A DNA stretch of 64,000 nucleotides from positions 2,472,721 through 2,536,720 of the forward strand of contig WARS01000013.1 in the NCBI GenBank assembly GCA_008933995.1. Reading direction: 5' to 3'. Positions within the stretch are counted from its first letter, which is position 1; each line of letters begins with the position of its first letter. The position numbers and the translations under genes were made by a program. This DNA is from Datnioides undecimradiatus. Its lineage: Eukaryota > Chordata > Actinopteri > Lobotiformes > Datnioididae. The notes below the pieces were generated by a model, which saw nothing but the letters and a program-made list of their open reading frames with translations, searched no databases and had not been told where the DNA came from. Positions 27,166-39,323 of the stretch are shown here, piece after piece.

Positions 27166-27999
27166 CAACAACACCAGAAAAGAGTGGGAGAGGGGGGGAA
27201 AAAACATATTGCTGAAGTCCCTCAGGCATCACAAGAGAGGGAGCGAAGGAGAGGGGGAGAAAATCTGCCAACATAAAAATGAGAGTTCCCTCACTGCGAT
27301 AGGAAGCAGGGTTTAGATGTGGGCCTCTCAAAATCTGCAATTCCCCAACCTTTTCGCTGGGCCAGTGGTTTATGGGCTTGGAGAATTGAGTTCCTCGCTG
27401 CTGTGCTGGTGAACGAGTTGAGGAGAATTCAACGCAACGGCACAATGCTGAGAGTGAAAGCTGCCAAACACCGAGTACCTCAAGGAAAAGGGAAGAGCGT
27501 GATGGAGTGAAAGACGGGAGAGACAGAGTGACAGGGAGAGGGAGAGAGCTGGTCGGTACAAAAGCCCGATGCCAACAGGCATCTCCGTGGAAGAGTGGAT
27601 TCCTAAGCTCTGCTGAGGACTCCCCACTCAAACCACATTGTCCTCAGTGTCCAGCGCACTTAAAGAGTCAGCTGGAGATGTTCCCAGACAGTCACATGAC
27701 TCCTCCACTGTACTGACCTGGCTCCCAGGTCTTAGACAAAGAGAGCAGCCATTTGGTTGGTCTGCAATCTTTGATCTGTATCAGACCTCAGGTCGTAAAC
27801 CTTGTCGGGGGCCTGTTGTCTGTATGAGGCCCAACAACAGTGTGTGTTCAGGACAGACAGCGTCATTTCAGCCTGGATAGTGTGCATATAGCATCGGTAC
27901 ACAAAAACTAATCTGGGAAAACAGGTTTCAAGAGATAAGAGACTCAAGTTGGCGCCGTCATACTGTGAATCTGAATACACTCCTGTGGATTGTGTACAT

Positions 28000-28150
28000 C
28001 AGTGGATCCCAAAGTGGGAGTTGGAGGTCACAATCTAAAGATAAACTGGAGGGGTCAAAAGATGATCAATGACGTAGGAAATTTGAATCTTTTAACTGTT
28101 TCTGGCTTTTTAGAATCTTTGCTTTTTTTAAAAATGCGTAATACAGAATT
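28000..28150 (+). repeat. Dispersed 'GGTTCCCAA-type' teleost repeat, copy 1
   Basis: It begins CAGTGGATCCCAAAGTGGG, then AGATAAACTGGAGGGGTCAA and AGATGATCAATG, followed by an AT-rich body. The same ordered blocks appear at 35.97 kb. I recognise this as a widespread fish repeat whose typical form starts with a 'ggttcccaac' and 'gaggggtcg' arrangement. Confidence 0.55.
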
Positions 28151-28458
28151 TAAGTCTTCGGGCTTAAACAGTCAAACAAACACAATGAATTCATCCAACA
28201 CTGACCTACAACAAGATATGAAATTTAAAATGCAGTTGGTAAGTTTCTTAACATTGTAATCTTTAGCTCCCAGACTATATTATTGACACAGAGGACAAAT
28301 CTTTAAGGTCTGTGTCTTACCAAATGCATCTTGGGAGTTGTAAAAGTGGTAGTTAAAGAGCAGCGTATCAGAAACTTTGTTTCAGATCTTATTTACTTAC
28401 ATGTTTTTATTGTTTTATTGTCTATTTTAGTACAACGCCCTTTGTAATTTTGGGGGTG

Positions 28459-28555
28459 TTGTTAGTAGTAGTTGCAGTAGTAGTCGTAGTAGTAGTAGTA
28501 GTAGTAGTGACAATAGCAGTATCCAATTATTTATTTATTTATTTATCTATTTTGC
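28459..28555. repeat. (GTA)n trinucleotide repeat followed by (TTTA)n
   Basis: An imperfect GTA/GTT array at 28459-28508, then a TTTA array at about 28530-28545. Confidence 0.85.
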
Positions 28556-29177
28556 TTCACTCTAGCAGTTGAACTTCCCACCTCTCTGTGATGCCAAGGT
28601 GTACTCCAGGACGCTGTGACATCACAGTGGGGTGTGGCTTTATGTAGAAAGGCTTCCACCTTTGACTTTTTATAAAAGATACTAGAAATTAGACAGAAAC
28701 TAGATATGTTCATGGTCTCTTGAGAATTGCTGGACCATCTAAGCCAAAGACATGCTTCAGCTATAGGATACCTCACACTGAAGAACAAGTAGGAAGAACG
28801 AGTAGGACTTTAATTCTGAAACAAAGGGGGTGGAAAAACAGCTGTGACACCTCTCCCCACGTTAAAATCTAGAGAAATGTGATTTATCATTGCGATCCTT
28901 CAAACAAATGAGCACGGAAATGCAGAAATGTAAGCAAATAGTTGATTTCACCTCCAGAGTGATGCCTTAACTGCACAACAAGAGCTGTTTTTACAAGTGA
29001 ACTACATGATGAAGTCCTGTTGGATCACAGCGCGTACTCCAGTCACAGGGTGAACAACAGGAGGACTGATATAATCCAATGACACTGCAACATTAATTAT
29101 CAATAAGAGATACAGAAGCATGTACACACATGCACGGCGTGCCCACACACCCACTCTTTACAAACACTTCAGCTGTG

Positions 29178-29202
29178 AACACACACACTCTCTCTCTCTC
29201 CC
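29178..29202. repeat. Compound (CA)n(CT)n microsatellite
   Basis: A short CA run switching directly to CT units. Confidence 0.8.
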
Positions 29203-30834
29203 TCTTCCTCACATACACACCCACAACCAAACATGCACACAGCAAATCAGCATGAATAAATAAGAGATGGAGTTGTGCTTCACAGCCTAATCTCTGTGGA
29301 AAAAACAGCTTGCCGCATCGGCAAGGATCAGCCGGGGCGAGTGAGAGGGACACTGCTGGCTTCCAGGAAACCAATTTGTTTGTTTATTGTCTTGGTGTTT
29401 TGTCGGCGGTTACAGTTCATTGCAGTCAGCCCATCTTGGGCATGCTCCTTTAAATGGCATCTATAAAACATGGGATGTGCTCTCCCCGCATCCTCCTCCT
29501 CCTCCACCTCCTCCTCTGTACATGAGCTGCACACGAGCGTAACAATGCTGCATTTCGTTCGCTATGGTGGGGCTTTGAATTTCCCTTTAAACACCCGACG
29601 GATTCACCCCAGCAGCTCGAGTAGGCGCTTTGAGAGGTGGAACAAACTGTGCTTTCTAAACACATTAGCCTATGAACACCGCTGAGCAGCGAATCTCGGG
29701 GTGCTGAAATCGGGTGTAATCATGTAGATAGATGGCTGACTTTTCATTGTTCCGTTAAGCCAAATCTGCAAGGCTGGTGGTGAATACAGACTTTCTGAAA
29801 TGATGCAATACCCTGGATTTTATGGTTAACTCTTGACGCTGCAGCACTATGGTCTCTGTGGCAAGACACGGGGCTGCCACATGTATACGCATCCTGCATA
29901 AACAGGCAGGTTTCTCATGCCCACACTATGTGACATGCAGAGATGCCACTGTCACGTGGAGACATTTGGAAAGGATGCAGTCTCAAAAGGCAGCCCTAAT
30001 AGTGCAACTACCACAGGGCTGTGCATGCATATATGTGCAGAGTGCAAAAACTAAAATGTATTGTTTTGTCTCATGCCTGCAAACACAAGTCAGACTCTCA
30101 TATCATGCCCTATTGATCTGACAGAGTGAGCAGGAAGCTGGCAGAGAACACAAATACTGCCTGGGGTGGCTCCTTAAAACTAGAGACAAGCCTCTTATCC
30201 ATGGTGTTTCTCTTCCTCTGGAAATCACCTGGTGGCTCATGCATATCAAGTACTCTCCCCAAGCCTCAGTCTGCGCTGTGCCTTCTTCAGGCTCTGCTGT
30301 TTGTTGCAATGTCTGTGTAGCGGTGTCTTCAAAAGAAACACACACGCACAACTGAAATTGCAAGCTAATCTGTCAAACCTCTGCACTCCGGTTATTTTGC
30401 AGAGATGCAGCGCGTGCGTTGCACCAAAAACAGCAAGTGCAGCCATTTATATATGTGAATATGCATACCCTAGTGCGGCACGGCGAGGCTAGGACGACAG
30501 GGTGTTTACAGGTGCAGGCGCCACTTTAGTCGCAGCTTTTAGCCCCAGAACGGATTCCCACTTTTTACAACAAGCACTGCAGAGCACACAAATCTTTTCC
30601 AAGTTTTCCAGTGTTACTGTCAAATGCAGTGGAACTGTCACAGGGATCCCATCTCCAGTAATCCCAGGGTGGCCTTTGCTCTGCCTGTCAGCAATACCAA
30701 CCAATAACACCGCACAATAAAACCCTCCAGAACAACAGTGGGCCGCAGGCAGCTTCAAGGGCTACTGACGGCGATCTATAAAACAATATAATGGGTTGCC
30801 TGTCAGTGAGTGTGAAAGGGAAGATCTACGCCTC

Positions 30835-30965
30835 CTCTGACTCTCTGAGGGGACTTCAATTAATCACAGCAGAATTGTATCACCCCGCAATAGGAGTGTA
30901 AGGTTATTACCATCCCCATATTCGGCAGGATGAAATGCGATGATAGCACTAATTGAGGGAAGAGG
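30835..30965. promoter_or_regulatory. Candidate conserved non-coding element
   Basis: Contains CTTCAATTAATCACAGC, CACCCCGCAATAGG and CACTAATTGAGG. It is short, repeat-free and non-coding. Confidence 0.22.
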
Positions 30966-31619
30966 GGGAGAAGAGAACAGCTGACCGCACATCGCTTGTC
31001 AGGGGGATGAAGGGCGGATAAAAGAACAAGGAGACAGACTGAGATAGAAAGAAAAGATGAGAGGGAGTGGGTGTGGGGGGGACCACGAGGGGAGGGGTCG
31101 TGGAAAGAGAAATATTCACAGTGGTGTGTAAGCACAATCGGAACTATCTACTGCCTGTGTGCGCAGCAGCTGACAGCAAACACAAGAGCCAGTTTTCATT
31201 AGGGACCCCATCCGCGTCTCCTCAACATAATCCAACAAGATAACGGCATTGTACTTTCCTTAAGTCACAAACAAGCCGCTTAGAGCTGCTTTGTCTTTTT
31301 ATTTATTTGTGTATTTATTTATTTCATTCTCTCATTTTGGGAGTGAAGGGGTCTCGCACAGATGGAGGACACGGCCCACGCCGTGGAGTGAGCTCCGGTT
31401 CCTAATTCAGAGCAGGGCTTTGACTTGGCTGCAGAGCTTTACTGTGGGGAGCCATGTTTATGTGGGGGGTTACCTTTGCCAGGGGACAGGTGACAGATTC
31501 ATTTGGATACAGTGAAGGGTCTAATACTGAGGAAGATGGAAACAGCTGATCACATTAAACATCTGATAACAGATGCAACATACTGTGAATTGATGTAATG
31601 TGATACATCAGATGAGGAG

Positions 31620-31649
31620 GATAGATAGATAGATAGATAGATAGATAGG
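31620..31649. repeat. (GATA)n tetranucleotide microsatellite
   Basis: Seven perfect GATA units. Confidence 0.92.
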
Positions 31650-31739
31650 TTGCATGCATATGATAATTCTAGTAATTCTAGATTGCTCTTCTCTGAAGCC
31701 ATGATCAGATAAGAACTTGTCTGCATGCTGATAAGACCG

Positions 31740-31776
31740 CACACACACACACACACACACGCACGCATACACACAT
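31740..31776. repeat. (CA)n microsatellite
   Basis: Ten CA units followed by an interrupted GCACGCATACACACA tail. Confidence 0.9.
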
Positions 31777-32636
31777 GCATAAACCCATTCGCCTTTTTAA
31801 ACGTCTCTATAAAAAGTTTCTTTGTGTATTTGCGCACAGAAGACAGTTCCCTCTGCGCCTTTGTGCAGCCGGAGTGAGTAGGCAGATCCCTCTGAGGGGG
31901 AAAACTTGATTTCTGTCTAATTTAAGCAGTCAGGGACGATTTCACGACGCCGCGCAGATCCCCACATTCCCTCCATCCAGACAAGCTGAACGTTTCCCAT
32001 CCCACAGCTACACCTGCACCTGCCACTTTGAGTCGTTAGTTTGCTGGTGTCTCACAAGTTAATAACTATTTATCATAGTGGAAACGATCAATATCCCCAA
32101 TCGATGGGCTTAGTTTATTCATAGGTTTGGCTGCAGTCGCGCGTGAGGTGTCCGGCTTCAGATGTGCAGGAGAAATTGTTTTGAATTTCTCCTGAATTCA
32201 GAATTGTTTAAAAAAAAAAAAAAAAAAGCCACAATTGTTGCAGTTTAATGCACAGAATATTTATACATGTTGAGAGTGCATCAACCTACCTGTCGGTGTG
32301 CTGTCAGTAAATCCCCTGAAGCGTCCCTTTCATTTATTCTCCATTGTCAACCACAAAAAACAGAAATGCCATTTCCTCGTCGCTTCAAGACGCCCTCGAC
32401 GGCGCATCACCTAAAGAAAACAACACTGGTCTAAAGTCAGAGCTCTCCACACGCACGATCCCTGAGTGAAAGAACTAAACTGGGGCTGCTGGCTACTTGC
32501 ACGCGGTGGACTTTAAAGTCTATAAAAGTTGCTGGTCCTCCGGCTCTGACTCACAACTTCCCATCCGCCGGAGCGCCTCAGCAGCTGGACAGCACCTCGC
32601 ACCGTCACTCATAGTTTCTGGATTCAAGCATGATGG

Positions 32637-32665
32637 GTTTTTTTGTTTGTTTGTTTGTTTGTTTT
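32637..32665. repeat. (TTTG)n repeat
   Basis: Six TTTG units, just after the TATA-containing CpG-richer block. Confidence 0.88.
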
Positions 32666-32777
32666 ACAATCCTCCCGCCAGATACTGGTTGCGGTTGGGC
32701 TTTGGAGACGTCTTCGTGCAGTTAGAGAAATGGATTTGAGGTGTCCGAGGGATGAGAGAGCAGCCGGATTCATGTCA

Positions 32778-32800
32778 GTGTGTGTGTGTGTGTGTGTGTG
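32778..32800. repeat. (GT)n microsatellite
   Basis: Eleven GT units. Confidence 0.9.
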
Positions 32801-33239
32801 AGTTGGGGAGTGTGTGGAGGCTGCGGGAGCTGCGCCGGTGTTTTAGCGCCACCCAGTGGAGGTGTGCGGTCAGGGAGGCTGTGGGGTTGACAGGAAAGGC
32901 GTGCGGACGCTGATCTCATCCAGCTTCAGATGATGATAACTGGATGCCTGTGCCCTCTTGTGAAGACAGCGGCGCACTATTTATAGCAGCGGAGTGAAAC
33001 TTGTCTGAGATCATGAACGTTCCTTAATGTCACCGCGGATTGCACGAGCGTAATTTCCAAGGTTATTTGTGGCTTTTTTAGCTTGATTGATAGATTTAAT
33101 ACGCTTTTCCATTTTCATTTCCCCTTATTGAGGAAATCTATTGTAAACAATCCAGAGAGGCTTGTTTATTATGTGAGATGTCTGGAGAAAGTGCCTAAAG
33201 CTGCATGAGGCCAGTGTGTATGTATATAAAATATTTAGG

Positions 33240-33255
33240 GTGTGTGTGTGTGTGT

Positions 33256-33286
<31 letters not shown>
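33240..33286. repeat. (GT)n microsatellite
   Basis: Two GT arrays joined by one CT interruption, 47 bp in all. Confidence 0.92.
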
Positions 33287-35970
33287 AAAGTTATTAGGTT
33301 GTGTGCAACTGCTGTGTGTGAAAAACAAGTCCCTCTCCAGCGTTATTTATATTTTATTTAATATTGTCTTTATATCTCCTCCTTCACTCCCCCAGAAATC
33401 ATAAAGTCATATATTCATAACAAACATGACCATAACGGTGACGGTGCAGCTGCTTAAGTGCTTCTTCCAGCCAACAAATGAGTGAGACAGAATCAAACGA
33501 CAGCTCGAGGTCCTGTTGTGCACGCGGCAGTCTGCACCTCCGTGATGCACATGAAAACTGTATTTTGATTGGGAATAAGATCAATAAGTTTTAAAATATA
33601 AAAAATGAAATTAAGTAAAAATATAGTTTAGGGAAATTAATAATAAGAGACTATTCTACTCACAAAGCGTGACAGCCAAATTATTATTAGGGGTGTTATT
33701 TCTGTTGATGGGAGCAACCTTTAAAGTGATGCCCCACCCTCCACCCTGAATAATTTGTGTACAGTCCCTTACTCAGAAGCTCTCCTGTGTTATGACATGC
33801 ATTACCAGCTACCCACCGAGGATATGATAATACATCTTTTTGTCTCTGACATTGAACTTCCGCTCTCCTCAAGCATTACTGCCCAGTCTGCAAAGGCTTC
33901 CCCCCAGTAACTGCATTATCATCTCTCCATTTCTCGAGCAGCCTCCTATGTCTGCAGCCCCCGAACCCCACCCCCCCACCCCCCCACAATCAATACCAAC
34001 CTTTGAAATCGCCTGCGGAGATGGGAGGCAAGCATTTGGGTTTGGATTTGATTGATTTCGGACACCCTCAGAGAGCGTTATCATCATAAAGCCAAGGCCA
34101 TCTACCTCATCGACAGCGCTGTACACACGCACAAACACACACAAAACACACAAAAAACACACACACGCCGCTAAATTCAAAGGGCAGAATACACTAATCC
34201 CGAGGGAACAAATACAAAAGATGTCAGGCTGTTGTCATTGTCCAGCCTGAACTCTACAATTCAAAACAGATATAAAGACCGGAGCTAGGCCTCACATTAC
34301 ATCATAACTGCCTATGAATAGAGAAGCTGTTTGATTCTGTTACATGATTTATGGTATGATTCTCGAAGTAATCAAGTTTCTCAGTTCCTCCGTCTCCACT
34401 TCCTTCCCCACCCTCTCTGTCTGTCACACACATTTGCCCGCACACACTGACAGAGGAGGTGACCTCATTAATCTTTAGTGCATTGTACAGACCTATCCTG
34501 TCATACCCCTGACACTGTGGTTTGTGACACAGCTCCGCTCATTAAATCATATGACAGGATGAGGTCAGGCGTGAGGTAAGGTGTCTCAAGCTGTGTGCGA
34601 GCAGATAAAGCCGGCAGTGTGACCGTCTGTGAGAGAGCCCAGCAACAAATGCACTGTAGGTGGCAGCTGAGGTGAGTCATGAGGTAATCCCGGTTAGTGA
34701 GCGTTTGGCATCAGCATCTAATAAAAGTCACTAGTTTTGTCTTTTTGAGGTCGCACAGCAGGGGAGAGAGAAGTGCACACGCATCACATCGAGGCGTCAT
34801 GTGACTTGGCGCCTCACAGAGGAGAACTCACTGCCTTTTTAGGTCTTGTTACTGTAGGTGGGTAGGTGGCACGTTGCATAACGCTCATCATGCCCTGCTT
34901 GTCAACCTGTGATCACTTTCACTTCACACAGGAAACAAGAGTTGTGAGGGGACTCCATCTCCAAGCACTGATTGTGGTGGCTCAGCTTAAAATAACAGCA
35001 CCCTGCAGGGAGAAGTGCGAGCCCTCTGCCTGAACCCTCGCTCGCCTCCACGGCTGAAGTGTGTTTGAAGACAGTGGGACGTCTACCAGAAAATTGCAAG
35101 AGGAAAAATAGGAGGCATAATGGCCTCAGGAACGGAGCTGGCCATCAATAATGCAGAGGAAGCAGCGGTTAATGCCCCCTTTAATTCAACAGGTCTGCAG
35201 ACACCGGGACAGTTATTCTTCCTCCGCTGCAGATGCTCAATGAGAGGCAGCTACATCAGCCTTTATGGCTTTGTGTGCGGCTGCACCGCCAGGTCTTTCC
35301 CCCGACCTCAATCCAGATTGCAGAGCCATTAAGGGGTTTTCATCAGGGGCCCGCCCTGATGGAGTTTCCAACTTCACCGACTCGCCCAGACACCAGAGGG
35401 GAGCTGCAGCAACAGAGAGAGGAATGTGTCCGCACAAAGTCACAATATATGAACTCAATTTGGTGTGAACAGTGAGAGCACTGACAGCTTCAACAAACAA
35501 AAAAATAGGGTATAACCAAAACAGTCGATCTCACCCTGCACAAATTACCATATAGAACGTATATTGTCTTATACTCAAGTTTGGCCCAAGCGAATAAATC
35601 TGCCACCAAGATGAGAAACAGTTTAATTTTTATGAATAATGTTCTTTTTAAGGTTTTGCAGAACATTTTCAGCTACTGTAGAAAAGAATCTGGTAAACAT
35701 GGGGAAATGTATTATCAGCGAGTCAAATGAATGCACACTGTAATTTTTTCTAAGTCATTCAAAGAAAAGATAAACTTTATGTTCACCAGCATTCAGATAC
35801 TTCATTAAATGAACCGATTAAACAGTGCACCCAGTTGCATCATTGGGAAATATACTCACTGCAAAGTATCAACAGTTAAAGCAATGTTCTGCCAAAAACT
35901 ATAGTCTCTGTTACAATAGTATATATGATGTTATTTGATTTAATATAAGCATTAGTTGCATTAATGAATA
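33287..35970. other. Intergenic: no gene seen
   Basis: Contains a C-rich CCCCCCCACCCCCCCAC run near 33.97 kb, CA-rich DNA at 34.13-34.17 kb and a candidate element at 35.1 kb. No supported frame. Confidence 0.6.
35100..35360. promoter_or_regulatory. Candidate conserved non-coding element
   Basis: Contains GCATAATGGCCTC, CCATCAATAATGCAG, GGTTAATGCCCCC and TTTAATTCAACAGG, followed by a GC-richer half. Three overlapping frames cross it, none recognisable. Confidence 0.22.
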
Positions 35971-36160
35971 GTCCAGGGATTCCCAAATTTGAGGTTGGGC
36001 CCTTTTAAGATAAACCTGAGGGGCGGTGAGACGATCAACAAGGCAGAAAAGGATAAAAAAAAACCAAAGTGCAGGAGGACTTTTTTGTCCAAACTTTGGT
36101 TTATTCGAGAAATACTGGATAATTTCACTACTTTGAACTTCAAAAAGTCGCCGAATGAAC
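35971..36160 (+). repeat. Dispersed 'GGTTCCCAA-type' teleost repeat, copy 2
   Basis: It begins GTCCAGGGATTCCCAAATTT, then GATAAACCTGAGGGGCGGTG and AGACGATCAACAAGG, followed by an AT-rich tail with AATACTGGATAATTTCAC. Block order is as in the copy at 28.0 kb, same strand. Confidence 0.55.
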
Positions 36161-38559
36161 CAATTTGAGAAGACTCAAAGGGCAATGCTAACAAAAACAT
36201 GACAGCTAAGGCTCAGGCTAGAAAGAATTAGCGTGTTCAGAGTGTTGTCGGAGCTAATCGCACATTAAAAGTGTTTACAGCTGTTTCAAACAGCCACACT
36301 CAATGGAGAGTAAGCAGGGACTCGGTTGTTCGCATGCACGAATCAAAATACAACAGAAGAAAAACCTTTGATTTTATCGTAAAATGCATAAAAAAATACA
36401 AATAATGGTTAATAATTTTATTTCTGAGTGGTCGCGGTATAGGGTGAAAATGCCTCATCTTTCAAGGTCGTCCATTCATTCCTGATAACGAACAGCTCGT
36501 CAGGCAGTATCCCTTACACCATATTCTTTTCTATGTTCTTAAATGCAATATTCAGCTGAAATACTTCACTGAGTTTATGCCACTCATATATATGAATACC
36601 CCATTATGTTGAGTATTCAGCTCTTCTCCTCTGACGTCTACAGGCCCAGTGAGCCAGCACCCAATTTAAGCCAAACCGTGACACTGGATGAAAACCTTGT
36701 TAAAATGAAGGTTTGTTTCCATCGTGGATCAAACCACTGCGCATTCATTTTGTAACACACTAAACAATGAAACGTCTCTTTTTGCTTTGTCTTGCTTTCT
36801 CTCCCCCGATGATCTGCATACCAGATGACTTGATGACTTCTCGACACAGATCTTCTACGCTCCTGTGCACTGTTTCTCTTGGATTCAGGGCAGTCTGCCT
36901 CAGCGGCCTCTGACAGCGAAGTAGTGGGTCATTCATCAGGAGAGAGATTAAATCTTCATCCACTGCTACTGCATGTTGAGAGTGCTTCATCTTTTCGAGG
37001 GGAAGTAAAAGGGTTTTTTTATCCATCCTTTAAGGCAAAGGGAATCATTTCATTTCCTTTTATCACTTACCAGCATGCGATGCTGCAGACACTTAGCAAT
37101 AAAACAACTGTTATTCCAAAAAATGGTCAATAAACAGGTGATAAACACAAAATCTGTGAACATACAGAAACATGAGTCCTACCCACAGAGCTGTAGAACT
37201 GCAATGTGCCTGTTATAACAGATAGACAACGCTTCCATCTGTTTCAAAGGTCGGCAAACACGAGCCTCCACTGCGGCCCCATTAGTTCTGCTTCTCATTC
37301 GATGGTATTTTAGCTCCATCTATTGGAAACCATGTACAGGTGCACACATCCGGCACACGTGACCTCAGCCCTGCCTAACACACTGTCTGAGGTCACTTCA
37401 CTTTGTTTCGTGGTGAGAAACACGGGAAATGATCCAAAAGAGACACTTCAAAATAATGAAAGGCAAGTATTGAGATGTATTAAGAGCTAGTGTCAAAGTA
37501 AAAGTACTAAAGCTGGGCTGCTTTTCAAATGAATGCATGACTCAGTTAACGACTGTCGGATAATTCATTTATAACAATGTATGATATTACATGAGCTCAA
37601 AATAAGTTTTGGGTCGAATCGGTTGGGTGAAAATGAAAATAGCACACTGTGGAAACGCTCCATTACAAGTCAGAGTCCTGGTTTCTTCAAATTAAAGTTC
37701 TATCGAGCAGCTCTTGTTAGCAGAACATAGTTTCTTGAAGTGCCCGATGCAGAAAAATCCCAGTGCATTTATTTTAATGACTTAGAATAAGAAGCAAGAA
37801 TGTGGAGCGATTTGCATTTATTATTCATTGTTATTGCTGGTGTTGATAGTCGATGTGTGAACACGTCCCTTTTCTAGTTTAGGTGTCTGCTAACGTCGAC
37901 AAACAGCCAGCGCCAACCAAGCTGCATGGAGTCCAGCACATTGTGACTCAAAGTCTGAATGCACAAACTGAAGGATGACAGGAATACATTTCACTGTGGC
38001 TGCACATCATATGATTACATGTGACGAGTAAGGTTATCATTTGATTGGTTGATTGATCGATTGAGTGACTGATTGATTGTCAGCTTGCTTCTTACCATTG
38101 CTAGCAAAATACTCTCTCACTGATTATGTTTCTTGTCTAGCTGCCTGCAGGGCCAGGCAAGATAACAGCAGTTAACAGTAATCTAAGCAGAGCTATGACC
38201 TAAGGGCTTTGCTGGCTGTTTGGGGATGGCTGCTCTTTATGGATCTGGCTTTTGTTGCGTCTTGGTCTCAGCAGTCAGAGTGATGTACCACCATTTAGTT
38301 AGTGTCATGATCCAGTGCTTCAATATAAACAGAGGTGACTGATATAAACGCTACTCTAAATTTGTTTTCCAGTATTAAGCGTTCAGTCTTGTGATTGTCA
38401 CATCACCGTTTTGGCTGATGCTGAACATGATGCTCGCTCATAATATAATATTATAAAGTACAAAATTGTCTGTAGTAAGTAAGTAAGTAAAACAGCCACA
38501 TTAATGTTAGCTGTAAGTTTACAGAACTGTATTGATGTACTTCTACTTGATATTTAGTG
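36161..38559. other. Intergenic: no gene seen
   Basis: Ordinary AT-leaning DNA with a GATT/GATC-rich imperfect repeat at about 38041-38080 and a GTAA repeat at about 38474-38490 just before the Tc1/mariner remnant. Confidence 0.6.
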
Positions 38560-39323
38560 ATGTTCTGCCATTGAAAAGCAAGCGTAAGGATTTAAGCGAG
38601 TTTGACAAGGGCCAAATTGTGATGGCTTGGTCAGAGCATCTGAAACCGCCAACAAGGGCACCTGGCATTAGAACTGGACCACAGAGCAATGGAGGAAGGT
38701 GGCCTGGTCTGGTGAATCACGTTTTCTTTTGCATCACGTGGATGGCCAAGTGCGTGTGTGTCGCTTACCTGGGGAACGCATGGCACCGGGATGCACTATG
38801 TGAAGAGGGCAAGCCGGCGGAGGCAGTGTGATGCTTTGGGCAATGTTCTGCTGGGAAACCTTGGGTCCTGACATCCATGCGGCTGTTACTTTGACGTGGA
38901 CCACCTACCTAAGCATTGTTGCAGACCATGTACGCCGTTTAATAGAAAAGGTATTCCCTGATGACTGTGGCCTCTTTCAGCGGGATAATGCGCCGTGCCT
39001 CAAAGCAAAAATGGTTCAGGAATGGTTTGAGGAGCACAACATCGGGTTTGAGGTGTTGACTTGGCCTCCAAATTCCCCACAGCTCGGTCCAATCGAGCAT
39101 CTGTGGGATGTGCTGGACAAACAAGTCCTGTCCATGGAGGCCCCAGCTGGCAGCTTACAGGACTTAAAGGATCTGCTGCTAACATCTTGGTGCCAGATAC
39201 CACAGCACACCTTCAGGGGTCTGTTGGACTCCATGCCTCAACAGGTCAGGGCTGTTTTGGCAGCAAAAGGGGGACCAGCACAATATTAGGCAAGTGGTCA
39301 TGATGTTATGTCTGATCGATGTT
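38560..39323 (+). mobile_element. Internally deleted Tc1/mariner transposon remnant (D-36-E type)
   Basis: The left part encodes the transposase N-terminus (KSKRKDLSEFDKGQIVMA). It then jumps, in another frame, into the DDE catalytic domain, so most of the DNA-binding region is missing. In the catalytic frame (38702-39289) the first Asp is replaced (WSGESR instead of WSDESR), a TGA interrupts at 38801-38803, and the second and third acidic residues remain (DNAPC at 38984; PIEHLWD with Glu at 39095). I count 36 residues between them, as in the DD36E group of Tc1/mariner. The protein ends AAKGGPAQY. It is followed by TATTAGGCAAGTGGTCATGA, resembling the terminal repeat of fish copies; the left terminal repeat was not found. 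The element is dead. Confidence 0.88.

Larger units (their letters stand above)
15451..27999. other. Intergenic: no gene seen
   Basis: About 12.5 kb with one CA microsatellite, three candidate conserved elements (18.5, 22.5 and 27.0 kb) and scattered low-complexity DNA. Frames up to 170 codons (27119-27631, minus) are low-complexity or lack any family signature. Confidence 0.6.
28151..32379. other. Intergenic: microsatellite-rich, no gene seen
   Basis: Holds GTA, CA/CT, GATA and CA repeats and purine-rich DNA at 30.95-31.12 kb. A CCTCCTCCTCCTCC run lies near 29.49 kb. No exon is supported. Confidence 0.6.
32380..32910 (+). promoter_or_regulatory. Candidate TATA promoter / CpG-richer block of unknown transcript
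   Basis: CpG dinucleotides are markedly more frequent here than in the surrounding 30 kb. A good TATA box (TATAAAAG, 32521-32528) is followed by a G/C-rich stretch that would suit a transcription start near 32550. A CTCF-like motif lies at 32846-32859. No protein with recognisable homology follows on either strand, so this could drive a non-coding RNA, be a distal first exon, or be an enhancer. Confidence 0.3.

Noticed and set aside
27119-27631. 170-codon minus-strand frame
   Set aside because: Ser/Leu-rich low-complexity translation, crosses a candidate non-coding element, and shows no domain or splice context.
1-38500. Search for TAFA3 (FAM19A3), which lies divergently upstream of PPM1J in mammals
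   Set aside because: I looked on the minus strand for the Trp-Trp-Cys motif (CACCACCA matches, such as 14586 and 18004) and for the Cys-rich signature. None translated correctly, so the gene is not claimed.
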